Shown here one piece after another: positions 25,182-50,010 of a stretch of DNA of 64,000 bases. Below the pieces are notes generated by a model, which was not told the origin of the DNA, searched no databases, and worked only from the letters and a program-made list of their open reading frames with translations. The stretch is from positions 34,195,490-34,259,489 of the forward strand of contig NW_023998416.1 in NCBI RefSeq assembly GCF_014805625.2, given 5' to 3'. The stretch is from Glossina fuscipes (taxonomy: Eukaryota > Arthropoda > Insecta > Diptera > Glossinidae). Both the position numbers and the translations under genes were made by a program. Positions within the stretch are counted from its first letter, which is position 1. Each line of letters begins with the position of its first letter.

Positions 25182-26553
25182 AGAAAAAAGAAGAAAAACA
25201 AAGGAAAATCCCGAAAAACAAAAAAGATTGCCGATGTGATTAAATATTATTTTTTAAGCATATTAATTGAATTTATAAATCAAAAAATAACATATTATAA
25301 AATATAAAGAAAATAATTTTAAAATATACTATGATTTGTCATCAATTATAGCGACTTATTACTAAATATCCTTCAACCTAGCAGCTTTAATTTATTTTAC
25401 ACTAACTGTTTAAAAATTTATGGACATTTATATCTACATATATGCCCACACGTGTGCGTATGTATTTTTGTGTATATATATGCCAAATATCTCTATGCTG
25501 TAAGCGTAGCTATTATCTAATATTTTTTTCTTCCTGTTAATAATTTATAAAATCGACTTAATTAGCATAGAAATGAATTTTTAAATAAAAAAGAACGACG
25601 CAAAAGAAAGAAACCTAAGAAAATGTCCTAATCCAATCAAATAGCCATAGCACTGAATAGCAGACGGCAAAGTTTTTAAAAACCTTGCTACTGTTTTAAA
25701 GGCCGTGAGCCGGGCTGCTTGCAGTGTAAACAGTTGAATAAGTATTGGTGCATTGTCTACAGAGTTTTGAACTAATGGACGATTTGGCCATGCAGAGGCG
25801 GCGTTGTGTCAATATGTCGATGAGACGTAGGCTAGGCTGCTCCAAAAAAAAAAACCTCTTGTGGAGAAAACCAACGCAAATAAGTAAGAAAATTGTTCGG
25901 ATATAGCTACATTTTTTCATTTTGCTTTCCTTCAATATCGTGAAAGAACTTAGCCAGTAGTGTTTGTTGCCAATGATAGTTTTATGTATTGTTCATAAGG
26001 AAAAAGTTGTTTTCCTTTATAAAATCTCATCGCTAACGCATAATTCCAAAAACTTCTGAATTCAAGCTTCCGTGCTTTTATTCCATAAATTTTATAAAAA
26101 TTAATTTATTCATGCCGTGTCTCATCGTTTCCTTTTTTCGTAAAGCGAGGTTCACCGACATATTACCGTTGATTTGATTTTTTTCTCAGGGGAAAATTTT
26201 TTCATTTTCTTATAACGAAAACCTACAAAAATTTGCTCACTTTATGTTCCGCGTACTATAACTATTCTATATTCTATTATGTGTTGGCCTGCTTATCTAT
26301 CTACAATTCGAAATCCATTAACTCTGAAAAACCATGAAATTAAAAATTTTTTCAGTATTTTTCTATAAAAGCTACATTTTCGTACCAGTTCCATTATTGC
26401 TTGGCTAAAATAGATTTTATTCGTAAGTCTTGAATGCTAAGCGAATGAACGATTAACGTCAGCCTTCCAACTTCTATCGACAGAGCTAAAATTTTAAAGA
26501 CGCTGTACAATCACTTGCAAAACATAACATTGTTCTTTACATTTTTCTTGCTA
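25182..26553. other. Region between two convergent genes
   Basis: Between the plus-strand phosphatase and the minus-strand Rack1, tail to tail, with 1.6 kb between stop codons. It holds both 3' untranslated regions and their poly(A) sites. I see no additional gene; the frame at 25696-25935 (minus) has no recognised motif. Confidence 0.6.
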
Positions 26554-26559
26554 TTTATT
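26554..26559 (-). terminator. Poly(A) signal AATAAA of Rack1
   Basis: TTTATT on the plus strand reads AATAAA on the minus strand, about 95 bases past the Rack1 stop codon at 26655-26657. Confidence 0.55.
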
Positions 26560-26654
26560 TGTTTATATAATAAACAAACTACTTTACTCATTTGTGTTTT
26601 ACATTAAGATAGAAATGAAAAAATATTTTCTCTTTCATTTCTGCCTCCGCAGAA

Positions 26655-28017
26655 TTAATGAGCAGAAACAGAGACTTGCCATACACGGATAGTGTTATCC
26701 GAATAGCCGGCAAATAAAGTTTGGCCATCAGTTGACCACGCCAGAGACAAGCATTGCGGTTGGTCGGCCTTCGAACCATTAGACACGATATCGGGGCGCA
26801 ATTCTTCGACAGTTTTTTTGCAAGCCAAATCCCAAATTTTTATTGAGGGTCCGTAGGCTACGCATAGCCAATAACGGTTTGGCGAAAAGCAAAGGGCGTT
26901 AATGATGTCATTGTGCTCTAGAGTGTACAAATTTTTGCCATCATTCAAATCCCATAGTAGAGCTTTGGCATCTTTGCCACCCGAAGTGCATAGCGAACCA
27001 TCAGGGGAAACGGTGACAGTATTTAAGTAACCATTATGGCCATGATGATTATTCTTCAATTTACAATTGGCCAAATTCCATACTTTCACAGTCCGATCCC
27101 AACCACAAGATACAATTATCGGGTTGGAGTGATTGGGAGAAAAACGTACACATGAGACCCAATCAGTATGGCCATCCTCCTGAATGGTAAACTTACATTC
27201 AGCTAAAGTGTTCCACAGTTTGATTGTCTTATCACGGGAGCCCGAAACAATTTGGCGGTTATCAGCCGAAAAGGCTACGGATAAAACATCCTGAATAAAG
27301 AGAGAACAAGGCTTAAGCAATTGCAAAAACAAACTACTAAAAATGCATAATGAAAATTGATTGCCTTTGGATTACAATACACTTACTGGTCATATGCAGT
27401 GCAGTAGTGGTTAAGCCCTGCCCAGGTCACTCCACTTTGTCAACCAGAAATTCTGCCTCGCATAGGCGACACAATTTTTCTTTTTGATGCCCATTATTTT
27501 TATTTTCTAAGCTAGGCTAAGCTAACACATATCCTTTAAAAGGGCACCAATTTACAAAACTTAATTTCCTGATATCCCTTACTAATCCTAATCTCAAGCT
27601 CAATTTCTATATAAAATGGAAACATTCTTCCCCACCTTGGTATGATCTTCAAAACGACGTGTAGTTTTTCCGGCAGCCAGATCCCACAAACGCAATGTTT
27701 TATCCCATGAGCCAGATAAAGCATAATTGCCATCCGAAGACAACACAACATCACTAACGAAGTGTGAATGTCCATATAAACGCTTTTGCGGGAAGCCATA
27801 GTTTGTGTCTTCATCTCGAGTCAGTTTCCAGACGATCAACGTCTTGTCTGCGAAAAGTAAAAACATATGATTTTGAAGAGAAACCTGATATCACTTTTAT
27901 ATATGTACCTCGAGAAGCTGAAATAATTGTGTCTGGATCTTTAGGGTTCGTGGCGATTTGCGTTACCCAACCATTGTGACCCAAAAGTGTACCACGCAAC
28001 TGTAAAGTTTCAGTCAT
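26655..28017 (-). CDS. Rack1: RACK1, seven-WD40 scaffold and 40S ribosomal protein (spliced)
   Basis: Receptor for activated C kinase 1: a seven-bladed WD40 propeller on the head of the small ribosomal subunit that also scaffolds kinases. Exons on the minus strand: 28017-27909, 27847-27636 and 27290-26655, with GT/AG introns of 61 and 345 nt and agreeing phases. The product is 318 residues, the length of Drosophila Rack1, starting [20 protein letters not shown] and ending [13 protein letters not shown]-type ends are plain, for example [36 protein letters not shown] and IRVWQV. The product is nearly identical to the fly protein as I remember it. Visible differences include Gly to Asp in RRFEDHTK, replacing the GH dipeptide that opens a blade, and [10 protein letters not shown] where the fly has EVVSPTSKAD. 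The start codon is in a good context and lies 849 bp from the divergent mts start, so the two genes may share a promoter region. Confidence 0.97.
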
Positions 28018-28866
28018 TTCTTCTCAAAGTTTTTCTACTTTCAGCAAGTTAATACATCCAACCTCATGAAAAGGTAAAGTAAAAGAGGATATGCATAACC
28101 GAATTGAAGTTGGTTGCGGCTCACATCCTCCTAGTTCAAGCAGAACTGCCAAGTGTATTGCAGTCAAATATCCGAAACAATATTGCCAGCCTAATAGTAT
28201 ACTGAACATAAATTTTTCTCATATCTTGATAGAAAACTTCTATTGTGCAAAAAAAAATTAGAGGGCTCTGTATCTAAAATCTTACAGATAAGATAAATGT
28301 TTGATTTACCATATTTATAACTAAAAGAAGTGGAGCATTTTAATAAAAATAGTCAATTTCGGCAAAAAGAGGAAACTCTCATTTGATTTGATTTGAAATG
28401 AATACTGCAATCCAAACGGAAGAAAAAGAAAAGCCGATTGATTTCTTTATGTACAATTGGAAGGAAAAAGAAGGCAATAAATCATATCAAAATTTTTTGA
28501 AAGTGCGACTGAGATGCTTGTTTTATGCTATTTGGCATCGGTGTAATAGGCTTTTTTTTTGGTGAAAAAGAGTGAAGCAAGTCAGTCTTTCGTCGTTTTT
28601 TCACTTGTTCGTATCGTCGTAAGTCGTGTACCAAAGTTTTGTTTAAAAGAGGAAAATTAAATTCTTGATACATTGTTAAACTTTTCCGAAATACGAAAGA
28701 ATAAATAAAGTTGCAAATTCCGTGTGCAACACTGCTGTGGAGAAAACAAAAAAAAAAAAAAACAAAACCAATAAATAATTTCTTTTTAATCTTCCCCTGT
28801 GAAAGAAAAGCCGTCAAAATTGAATCGACAAAGATTGACGAGACTTTTTCCTCTACCTCGTCGGCA
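28018..28866. promoter_or_regulatory. Divergent Rack1 / mts promoter region
   Basis: 849 bp separate the Rack1 start (minus) from the mts start (plus), so both 5' untranslated regions and core promoters should lie here. On the minus strand a pyrimidine tract reading CCTTCTTTTTCC (about 28461-28474), with a similar one at about 28418-28432, resembles the TCT/TOP initiator used by ribosomal-protein genes and would suit Rack1. A 5'UTR intron would then be likely. On the plus strand the mts 5'UTR probably starts after about 28550. I see no TATA box or DRE. These assignments are inference. Confidence 0.4.
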
Positions 28867-42917
<14,051 letters not shown>

Positions 42918-43019
42918 GAAAAAGCACCAACAACAATAGCAACAACAAAAACATCCATTACAAATCACTATTGCAAGAACAACAACAACGCCAGCAGCAA
43001 AAATATTTACATTTATTTC

Positions 43020-46000
43020 TATATAATGAAAATAAAAATAATAAAAGAAATAAATGATAATACATACACAAAAACTGAGAAATAAAATAAACAAAAGCAA
43101 TAATAATTATCGTCAATAATAACAGACAGTAACGTGTAAAGCGAAAAGGTCGCGTGGAGTCCAGTGGATGATAAAGACAGAGTTTAAAAAGGAAAAAGCA
43201 AAACAACAACAATCGTTTAATTAATAAACAGCATAAAACAATAATACCAATAATAAATAATTTATAAACAATTAGTTACAACATTAAGCTGTTCATTTAG
43301 AGAAAATAAAAGCATGCAAAAAGAAAAAACAAAAATTAAAATTATATATAAATGTAAAAAAAAAAATTGAAAATAAAAGCTAAAATCGTAAAGTGAACGA
43401 TCTATCGTCGATGTAAGCCAGATAAAAATTGATGGAACTTCATAAAGCCCTACAGACGGCGGCGTTATATAATCTTCTATTCAGTCAAATCCTTTGTGCC
43501 CCAATTTCATATACAGTGGAGAGCCCGTTTCCAAAACAAAGAAAGAAAAGGACCGTATCACCAATCGGCTATCTGTCGATTGTGCAATTAGATCGGTTTG
43601 AATTTCTTGTTTCAAAAGTGATCGAATTGTTATAAACCAATTTTGGCTATTATTGTTATTTTGCAATTACCTTCAACAATATGGCGCTATCGCTGAATTT
43701 TGTTGTGTCGATAAAGATAATTCAGACAGTTTTGTTATCAACACTGTCCAATAATATGTTGTTATTTTAATCTTCTGCTTATCTTAGTTATAAGCCATCA
43801 TAAATGATTGCGGCGTTCTCTCGCTGTATACGCATGCATATGTTAGTAGAGCGGTCCGCACTTTTTCCCATTTTCTTTAGACGACAAGGCTCAATTAAAA
43901 AAGCAAGTCACTTGATATACATAAGAAAAACAAAAGAGTTAAAAAAACAAAAAAAGAAAAAAAAAAAGAACAGAAAGATCATGTCATTTATTTAAAAAAC
44001 ATAATTAATTTACAGTAAATTTAAATTAAAAATTAAAAATTCAAATTAAAGAGTTTATTTAAAATTAAGTTTAAAAAGTGAACCTAGAAGAAAAATAAGC
44101 TGAAAAGATTGTTTATATAATTCAAGAAAACCAAATAGATTATAAAAGAAGTGAAAAGCGAAGGCTTTGTAAATTTTTTATTCACTACACGCTCTAGTAA
44201 GCTTCTTTTACGATTACACATGAACACGTAACATATGCAACATTTCTTCAACATTTTATGAAATTTACATCTCCATATATTTCAATAAAACCATTTAAAA
44301 TTTGAAAAAAAAAAAAAATTAATATAATAAAACACACAACAACAACTAGCGTTAAATTTCATTGAAATATAAAATTCTAAAATATAGAAAAAATATTTTC
44401 ATCGCCAGATGATGGCAGCCAGAAAAATGAAAAATAAATCGTAAATTTGAAAAAAAAGGAAATGTTTTCTATACATTGTTATTAGGTACAGTTGTCCTTC
44501 GATTTATACCGCCCCTGTACTTTTATACGCGATGTACATGATCTTGTTTTTCAAAATAAACGACCGAAAGAAATTCTTGTCACTTTTCTGTTATGGCTGA
44601 GACTGGAATACACTTAAGATCTCTTAGGAAGGACAAAGTTGTTTCAAAGTTTTGAATGCTTGTTATTTTTTTTCACGTAAGAAAACATAACCTGTATAGG
44701 AATTAGAAAAATGCTATAGAGTTCGTTTTCGTACAGACGGCGGGTGGGGACGAGCGCATTCAAAGATCATTCATATATGGCAATTTGGCTGAAATTCTAG
44801 AGATTTACAGAGAAACATTTTTTTTCCAACTTTCCTTTTTTAAATGATTTTCGTCATTATTATCTGTATTGTATGAAATCCATATCTTCGCTTTGCCCGT
44901 TAGGTCTTTTCGCAATAGCTGTTCGCTTTTAAATCGAATCGACAAATCACTGTGTGAATACACACACAAATATTAGTATTATATTTCAATTAAATTATAT
45001 TATAAATACAAAGTTATATAAAATAGGTCAAAAGACCTACACAGACCCAACAGTACTTAAACTTAAAACACATACTCCTGACCTTCGGCATGACAAAGCT
45101 TATGCAACATGATTCAAGAGTACCTGGACGAAAGTGGAAGAAATCAGCCATGCCCATCCAATATTATAGAGGATCGGGTGTTTTTACGATAAAGGTGTTG
45201 TATATAAATGCATGAATGCATTCGCCCACAAGCGATCAAAACTTTTTTAATCGAATTACTGTCTGCTAGTTATAGACAGCAAAATACGCTAAAAAAGTTG
45301 CACACGATTTTACTTTTCGTACCAAATACAATTTAAAATTTTGACAAAATTTTGTTCTTTTATTGAAAACCTTATTAAATATTAAATAATACCCTCACTG
45401 CGCCGAGATTTCTATGGCAGGAAATATTGTCCGCCCCGTACTGACCCGGTTCCACGATTATGTTCGCCATGTCTGTCTGGTGGCCTAGCCTCTTTCGCGG
45501 GAATGTAGTGGTTAGTGTAGTGCTATTTCCTTAGCGACGTATTTTTAAATTTTTCGAAAAACATGATATATCAACACACAATAAGTCTCTATTGGACTCG
45601 GTGTGTCAGGCCAGTACCTAAATAAAGTTGAGTTCGTTCGGAAGAGAAAGAAATTGAAAGCATCAGCTTGGTCGCATTTTCACTTGTTCGTTTTAAAGAA
45701 TCCTAATTTGAACTTCATGCACTTCTTTCATTGTGGCAAAGTATTCATTAAGTAACTCTTCTTAGAATCTTTCATTGGTAAAACATTGATCCAGCTACAA
45801 ACGCGTCAAAGACATTCTCTAAGTAACTCCTCACACTTTATTTGGGAATACTGTGCAGCTGTAAGTTCCGCTCTTTCTTACACATTACAATAAGAAATCA
45901 CGAAAGAAGGTGAAAGCACATCCAAAGTTTAAACGAATCCAACCCTGACTGCAAAGTACAACGCAAAGCAGTTGAAGCTTTTAGTTACAAAGTGAAAATT

Positions 46001-46180
46001 CTGCTGAGCTTTCAAGCTTTGGGTGTTGGATTCGCTCATCGCTGAAAAATGAACGAATGACAAAACTTGCACTATATCATAGAAAACATAAACAAAATTA
46101 ATACTCAAAGGACCCATCGCAAACACAAAGGAGTAAAGAAAAGGCGTCGAACTTCTTTCAATAAGTTTTGAATGTTTCTC
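43020..46180. other. 3' flank of mts and intergenic DNA
   Basis: The A-rich stretch to about 44330 with many AATAAA motifs is likely the mts 3' untranslated region and flank. Beyond it I see no gene. The open frames at 43429, 43804 and 45929 lack motifs. Confidence 0.5.
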
Positions 46181-46187
46181 GTCCTGT

Positions 46188-46703
46188 TAGGCTAATCGCG
46201 TGGAAGAAAAGTTAAAGAGAAAATTACAGAAGGAAATCTACAATACCATCATCAACACTACTCTTTTATTAACCCTCAATTAACTCCACCTTTATATCCA
46301 ACAAACGTTGAGAAAACCAAGATCCAAGTATTCTCGAGAATTCGCCTTGGTCATACAATTGCAACTCACCAATGGATCCTGAAGAAGTCTTCTTCCCCAA
46401 TCTGCTGTTGTGGACAAACTCTTACTATAAAGCACATTCTCTGCGACTGCCTCAACTTTTCCTCGGCTAGAAGTATTGCATTTGGAACGATTAACCCTTT
46501 GAACATTCTACAATCAGCTTCAGAACAGAATATCAATTCAATATATTACTTTTTTAATACTACTAAGCTCACTATCTAATATCCATTTATTTAAATTAGA
46601 GCCGATAGCCTGTGTTGCTAGTGCTCAATGTCTTTTTTTAGTCTAAGAATTCATTTCATTAGTCTAAAATTAAAATAATAATAATAATAATAGGCTAATC
46701 GCG
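46188..46703 (+). mobile_element. 5'-truncated I/R1-like non-LTR retrotransposon with 13 bp target duplications
   Basis: The element proper is 46201-46690. It is flanked by the exact direct repeat TAGGCTAATCGCG at 46188-46200 and 46691-46703, a target site duplication. It holds an open frame without a stop from 46202 to the TAA at 46577-46579, 125 codons. The C-terminal part reads RIRLGHTIATHQWI, then PICCCGQTLTIKHILCDC and ARSIAFG. That is the terminal zinc-knuckle of I-clade ORF2 proteins (pattern RlrtGHt..tH...l, C.CG..LTikHILleC). A ~100 bp 3' UTR and a (TAA)n tail follow, as in the I element of Drosophila. Upstream reverse transcriptase sequence is absent: 5' truncation during insertion. 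The 3' UTR is shared with the SINE at 34366-34544. Confidence 0.88.
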
Positions 46704-47980
46704 AATTAAACCGAACCTTTGACAACTACAGGATTACGAATCCTGTCGTAATATTGAGAAATTCATTGTTTCGATACGTTTTAATACGAATTTATACGTC
46801 CGTTAACGCGTCTATGTCGACTTTCCCGGCATACGTATATTACCCTATTGTATTGACCCATAATATTTGAGGTATCTGACATTTTCTTAATTCAGAATAA
46901 CATCCAACAAAAAATAAATATTTTGAACTCAACCAGTACTCAACCAGTACAAAATTTTTTATTACATTTGTAACAGACAAAGATACGCATCACAGAGGTG
47001 GCGAAGTACGCATTGTTTGATCGGGTGTAATCAGTTTAGTTTCTATAAATTAATAGCTAGTTAATTTCTACAATTTGATCGTGGTTTTAAAACTCCTTTC
47101 ACACTGCCCTAAACATGTCGGGTATTAACTCGAATCCCGAAAAATTATGAATTGATATCTATCTTTTTCGTATTGTATTGAAAGGGGAAGAGGAGGGGAA
47201 TATTTTATAAAACTTGTCTTATTTTCAGAGGAGGATGTTGTTGTTGCTTATAGATTCTAGCATTAACTTTTGTTTCATTTTTACTGATTTGAGTTTATTA
47301 CCTCGACGTCGTTATAGTATTTTTTTTTGTTTATTTTTATTTATGAATTTTTGAATTCAACTACGTGGATTTTATCTGGGATCTTGAGTGTTCTTTTCAA
47401 TAACTTATATAACTTATAAAGAAATTATACATTTGTACAATAAATATTTGTATAATAATTACTGTATATTAAAAAAAAGAAATTAGTTTTTCTCTCTATA
47501 CCCAGGCTACGGCATTTCCCTAATCAATCCCAAACAGCTTTCACTTAATAATCTTGCTGGTTGGTGTATGTAGATCTTATTGATTGTTTTAGCTTAGGTA
47601 TGATGTTGGCAATTGATAAAAGCTGATTCAGTTTTGTAGATTATTACAACCCCAAGTGGGTTAAATCTTATAATTCATAACTGTATCTACATTGGCCGAG
47701 TTTTATTAATGGATAATTCCTCACCATCTTAACAACGATATCTTTACGTAATCTTTTGCCTTACATCTTACGTAGGGAGCTATATTGAGGACAAGTGACT
47801 AATGGGTTGGCCTTGACTTGGGCGATTCCTTTTTTTTTATCTTGATTACACAAAATGGATAAAATTTCCCGATAATTTAAAAACCCAACAGCCTACATGT
47901 ATATACATACATCGATGATCATGTTAGCGTATTTATATAATAAAAGCCATTCATTGCAAACCCTGCTCGAACGCTATGGG
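46704..47980. other. Intergenic, no recognised feature
   Basis: AT-rich DNA with no gene or element I can name. Confidence 0.5.
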
Positions 47981-47985
47981 TCAGT

Positions 47986-48610
47986 ATGTTACATAAAAAC
48001 ATTCAATTTGCAGGCAGAGGATTGAAAGTATGTGAGTCAATGGTATTGTTTGGGATGTCCAAATGTCCCTTAATGAGATTTTGCAAAAACCTTCGCTTGT
48101 TCTTCTCACAGGAGCGCAAAGAAGACCTCTCCATATTATGGTTTTTAATAAAGCCACTAATTAATGTATTACGTAAATTTATATATAAGGGGCGAAGGAT
48201 CAACAGCGAATATTACGTGACATTTGTAAAAAATGGGCTCACTTGGAAAAGAAAAAGGTGTTGCTTCATCAAAACAATGTCGAGTGTCACAAGTCGAGGA
48301 TAATGGTGATTAAACTGAATGAATTTCGCTTCGAGTGTCTCTACCAACCACCGTACTCTACGGATCTAGCCACCAGTGACTGCTGGCATTTTGAAGACAT
48401 CAGAAAGATGCTCCAAGAAACAAAATTTGACTGATATGTAGAAGTGGTTGTCGAAACTGGGACCCATTTTGAGACCAAAAACAATCGTTCTACAAAAATG
48501 GCAGCGAAAAATTAAAAGAGCGTTGGAGTCACTCTTGAAGGGGAATATGGTCCAATTACAAAAACATTTTTCCTTGGTTAGACTGGAGACTTATCGAGTG
48601 ATATCATAAA
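47986..48610 (+). mobile_element. Mariner transposase relic with mutated catalytic triad
   Basis: In the plus direction two frames, shifted relative to one another near 48235, read KGRRINSEYYVTFV and then KKKVLLHQNNVECHKSR, KLNEFRFE, YQPPYSTDLATSDCWHFEDI and a KMLQETKF segment. This is the C-terminal catalytic half of a mariner transposase. The spacing of 34 residues between the HQxN position and the SD of LATSD is the mariner D,D34D signature. The second catalytic aspartate is Asn here (HQNN instead of HQDN), and the frame hits a stop after TKFD (48432-48434). Downstream, broken frames still resemble the mariner C-terminus. No terminal inverted repeats were found. Confidence 0.75.
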
Positions 48611-49780
48611 ATCTATTTTCTTCAATAGCATCCATCTATTTACATTTCTTTGCTCCTTAATATTTATCTATTTAAATATATATTTATTTATTTAAATAAA
48701 TATTAACCTGTACCTGTATAATGTTTTATAATATTTTTCTCTAATCACATTCTCTCTTTTTGCCTCTACTTATGTGCTTGTGCGTGTGTCTATGTTTACT
48801 TACCTCTATTTTAAACTATCCGTATTCTCTTTGCTTTTCTCTGTGCTAATATGTAATTATTTTTGTTACCGCCAGGAAGGCATTCACTAGATGCCTGCAT
48901 ACAACCAAATAGTATTCCATGCTATGATCACGAATGGCTTGAAAAATCTACAATATTCTTATTTACATTATCTATGTGAATATAAAATAAGCTATGTATA
49001 TGTATGTGCAGAAGCACACATCAATGTACACTTGCAAGTGCATTCACTGAATATGAAATCCCATATAGTCACGTAAAATATTGAACCACATCCTCTCCCC
49101 GTTACCAAGTGAATTTACAAGAGAGCGATTTTTCTCTTCTCTTTTTGTGAAAGAAACTACGAAAACTGGTTTTTAAAATTATTTTGCGGACGCAATTGGG
49201 ATCATCATTTTATATATCGAAATAAGCTCGTCAGATGTTTGCTATAAATCATGTAGAGTCAAGTTGCCTTTCCTCGGGAATTTCCTAAAAGAAAACTTAT
49301 TTGACTGCTCAGATCCCGTGGATGGTTCGCAAACAAAAACATGTTATGATTGGTTGACTTACTAGCGAGTCTAGTTCACTTCTTACACTGGCAATTAACC
49401 GGTGAATGAATGTATAACTAACGTAAAGTGATTCAATGCTTCTAAGTTCTTGAAGTCTTTCCCTTTTTAAACAAAGCATGAAACTATTACGAATAAATAA
49501 TTACACCTTAGTGCATATGTCGCTGAGCGCATTTCTCCTCTGACTATCTGGAGGTGTTAGGTGCCATTCGCAACGACGTTCCTAGCTAAATGGATTATTT
49601 ATATTCTGTCGCGGTTTGGACTGTTTTGAGACCAGGGATTGACATATAATACGATGTCATGAAACAACTTTTTTTTTTTTAAATATGAGAAACCACTCAG
49701 AGGATTCCCTGGATGTGTCTAACACGGTAACGATCAGAAAAAAGTGAAGAATAGAAGTAGATTGGCCGCAGCCCAGCAGG
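48611..49780. other. Intergenic, no recognised feature
   Basis: AT-rich, with TTTATTTAAATA repetition at about 48660-48710. No gene recognised. Confidence 0.5.
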
Positions 49781-50010
49781 TGTGTGCTACGATCAAAATA
49801 TGTTTTACAGCATCTCAGTGTTAAAACCGTGAATGCTGACTTGGTAGTAGGGATTCTTAACTACTTGGCTGCTCATGCCGACGTCAAGAAATGCTGAAAT
49901 CTGCCCTTTCTGTACGTCTCCGAAGATCGACAAATCCGGTCCGAAGAAAGTCACACTGCATCCTGCTCAGATACTGATCTTCTAGACATTTTGGCTGAGT
50001 TTCGCATTTC
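49780..50010 (+). mobile_element. Probable non-LTR retrotransposon scrap (ORF2 C-terminus)
   Basis: Reads NADLVVGILNYLAAHADVKK in one frame and, after a shift, EICPFCTSPKI. Order and spacing recall the LvvGlLTGH...h..klG......CrfC module that ends ORF2 in R1/LOA-like elements. No longer conserved motif supports it, and frames are broken. A similar DNA phrase, ttaactacttggctg, recurs at about 58195. Confidence 0.4.

Noticed and set aside
27291..27635. Intronic snoRNA in Rack1 intron 2
   Set aside because: Vertebrate RACK1 introns host snoRNAs, so I looked for C/D and H/ACA boxes; no convincing pair was found.
28711..28866. In-frame extension upstream of the mts start codon
   Set aside because: The frame is open but encodes a lysine run from poly(A); all PP2A catalytic subunits start at MEDK/MDEK, so 28867 is the start.
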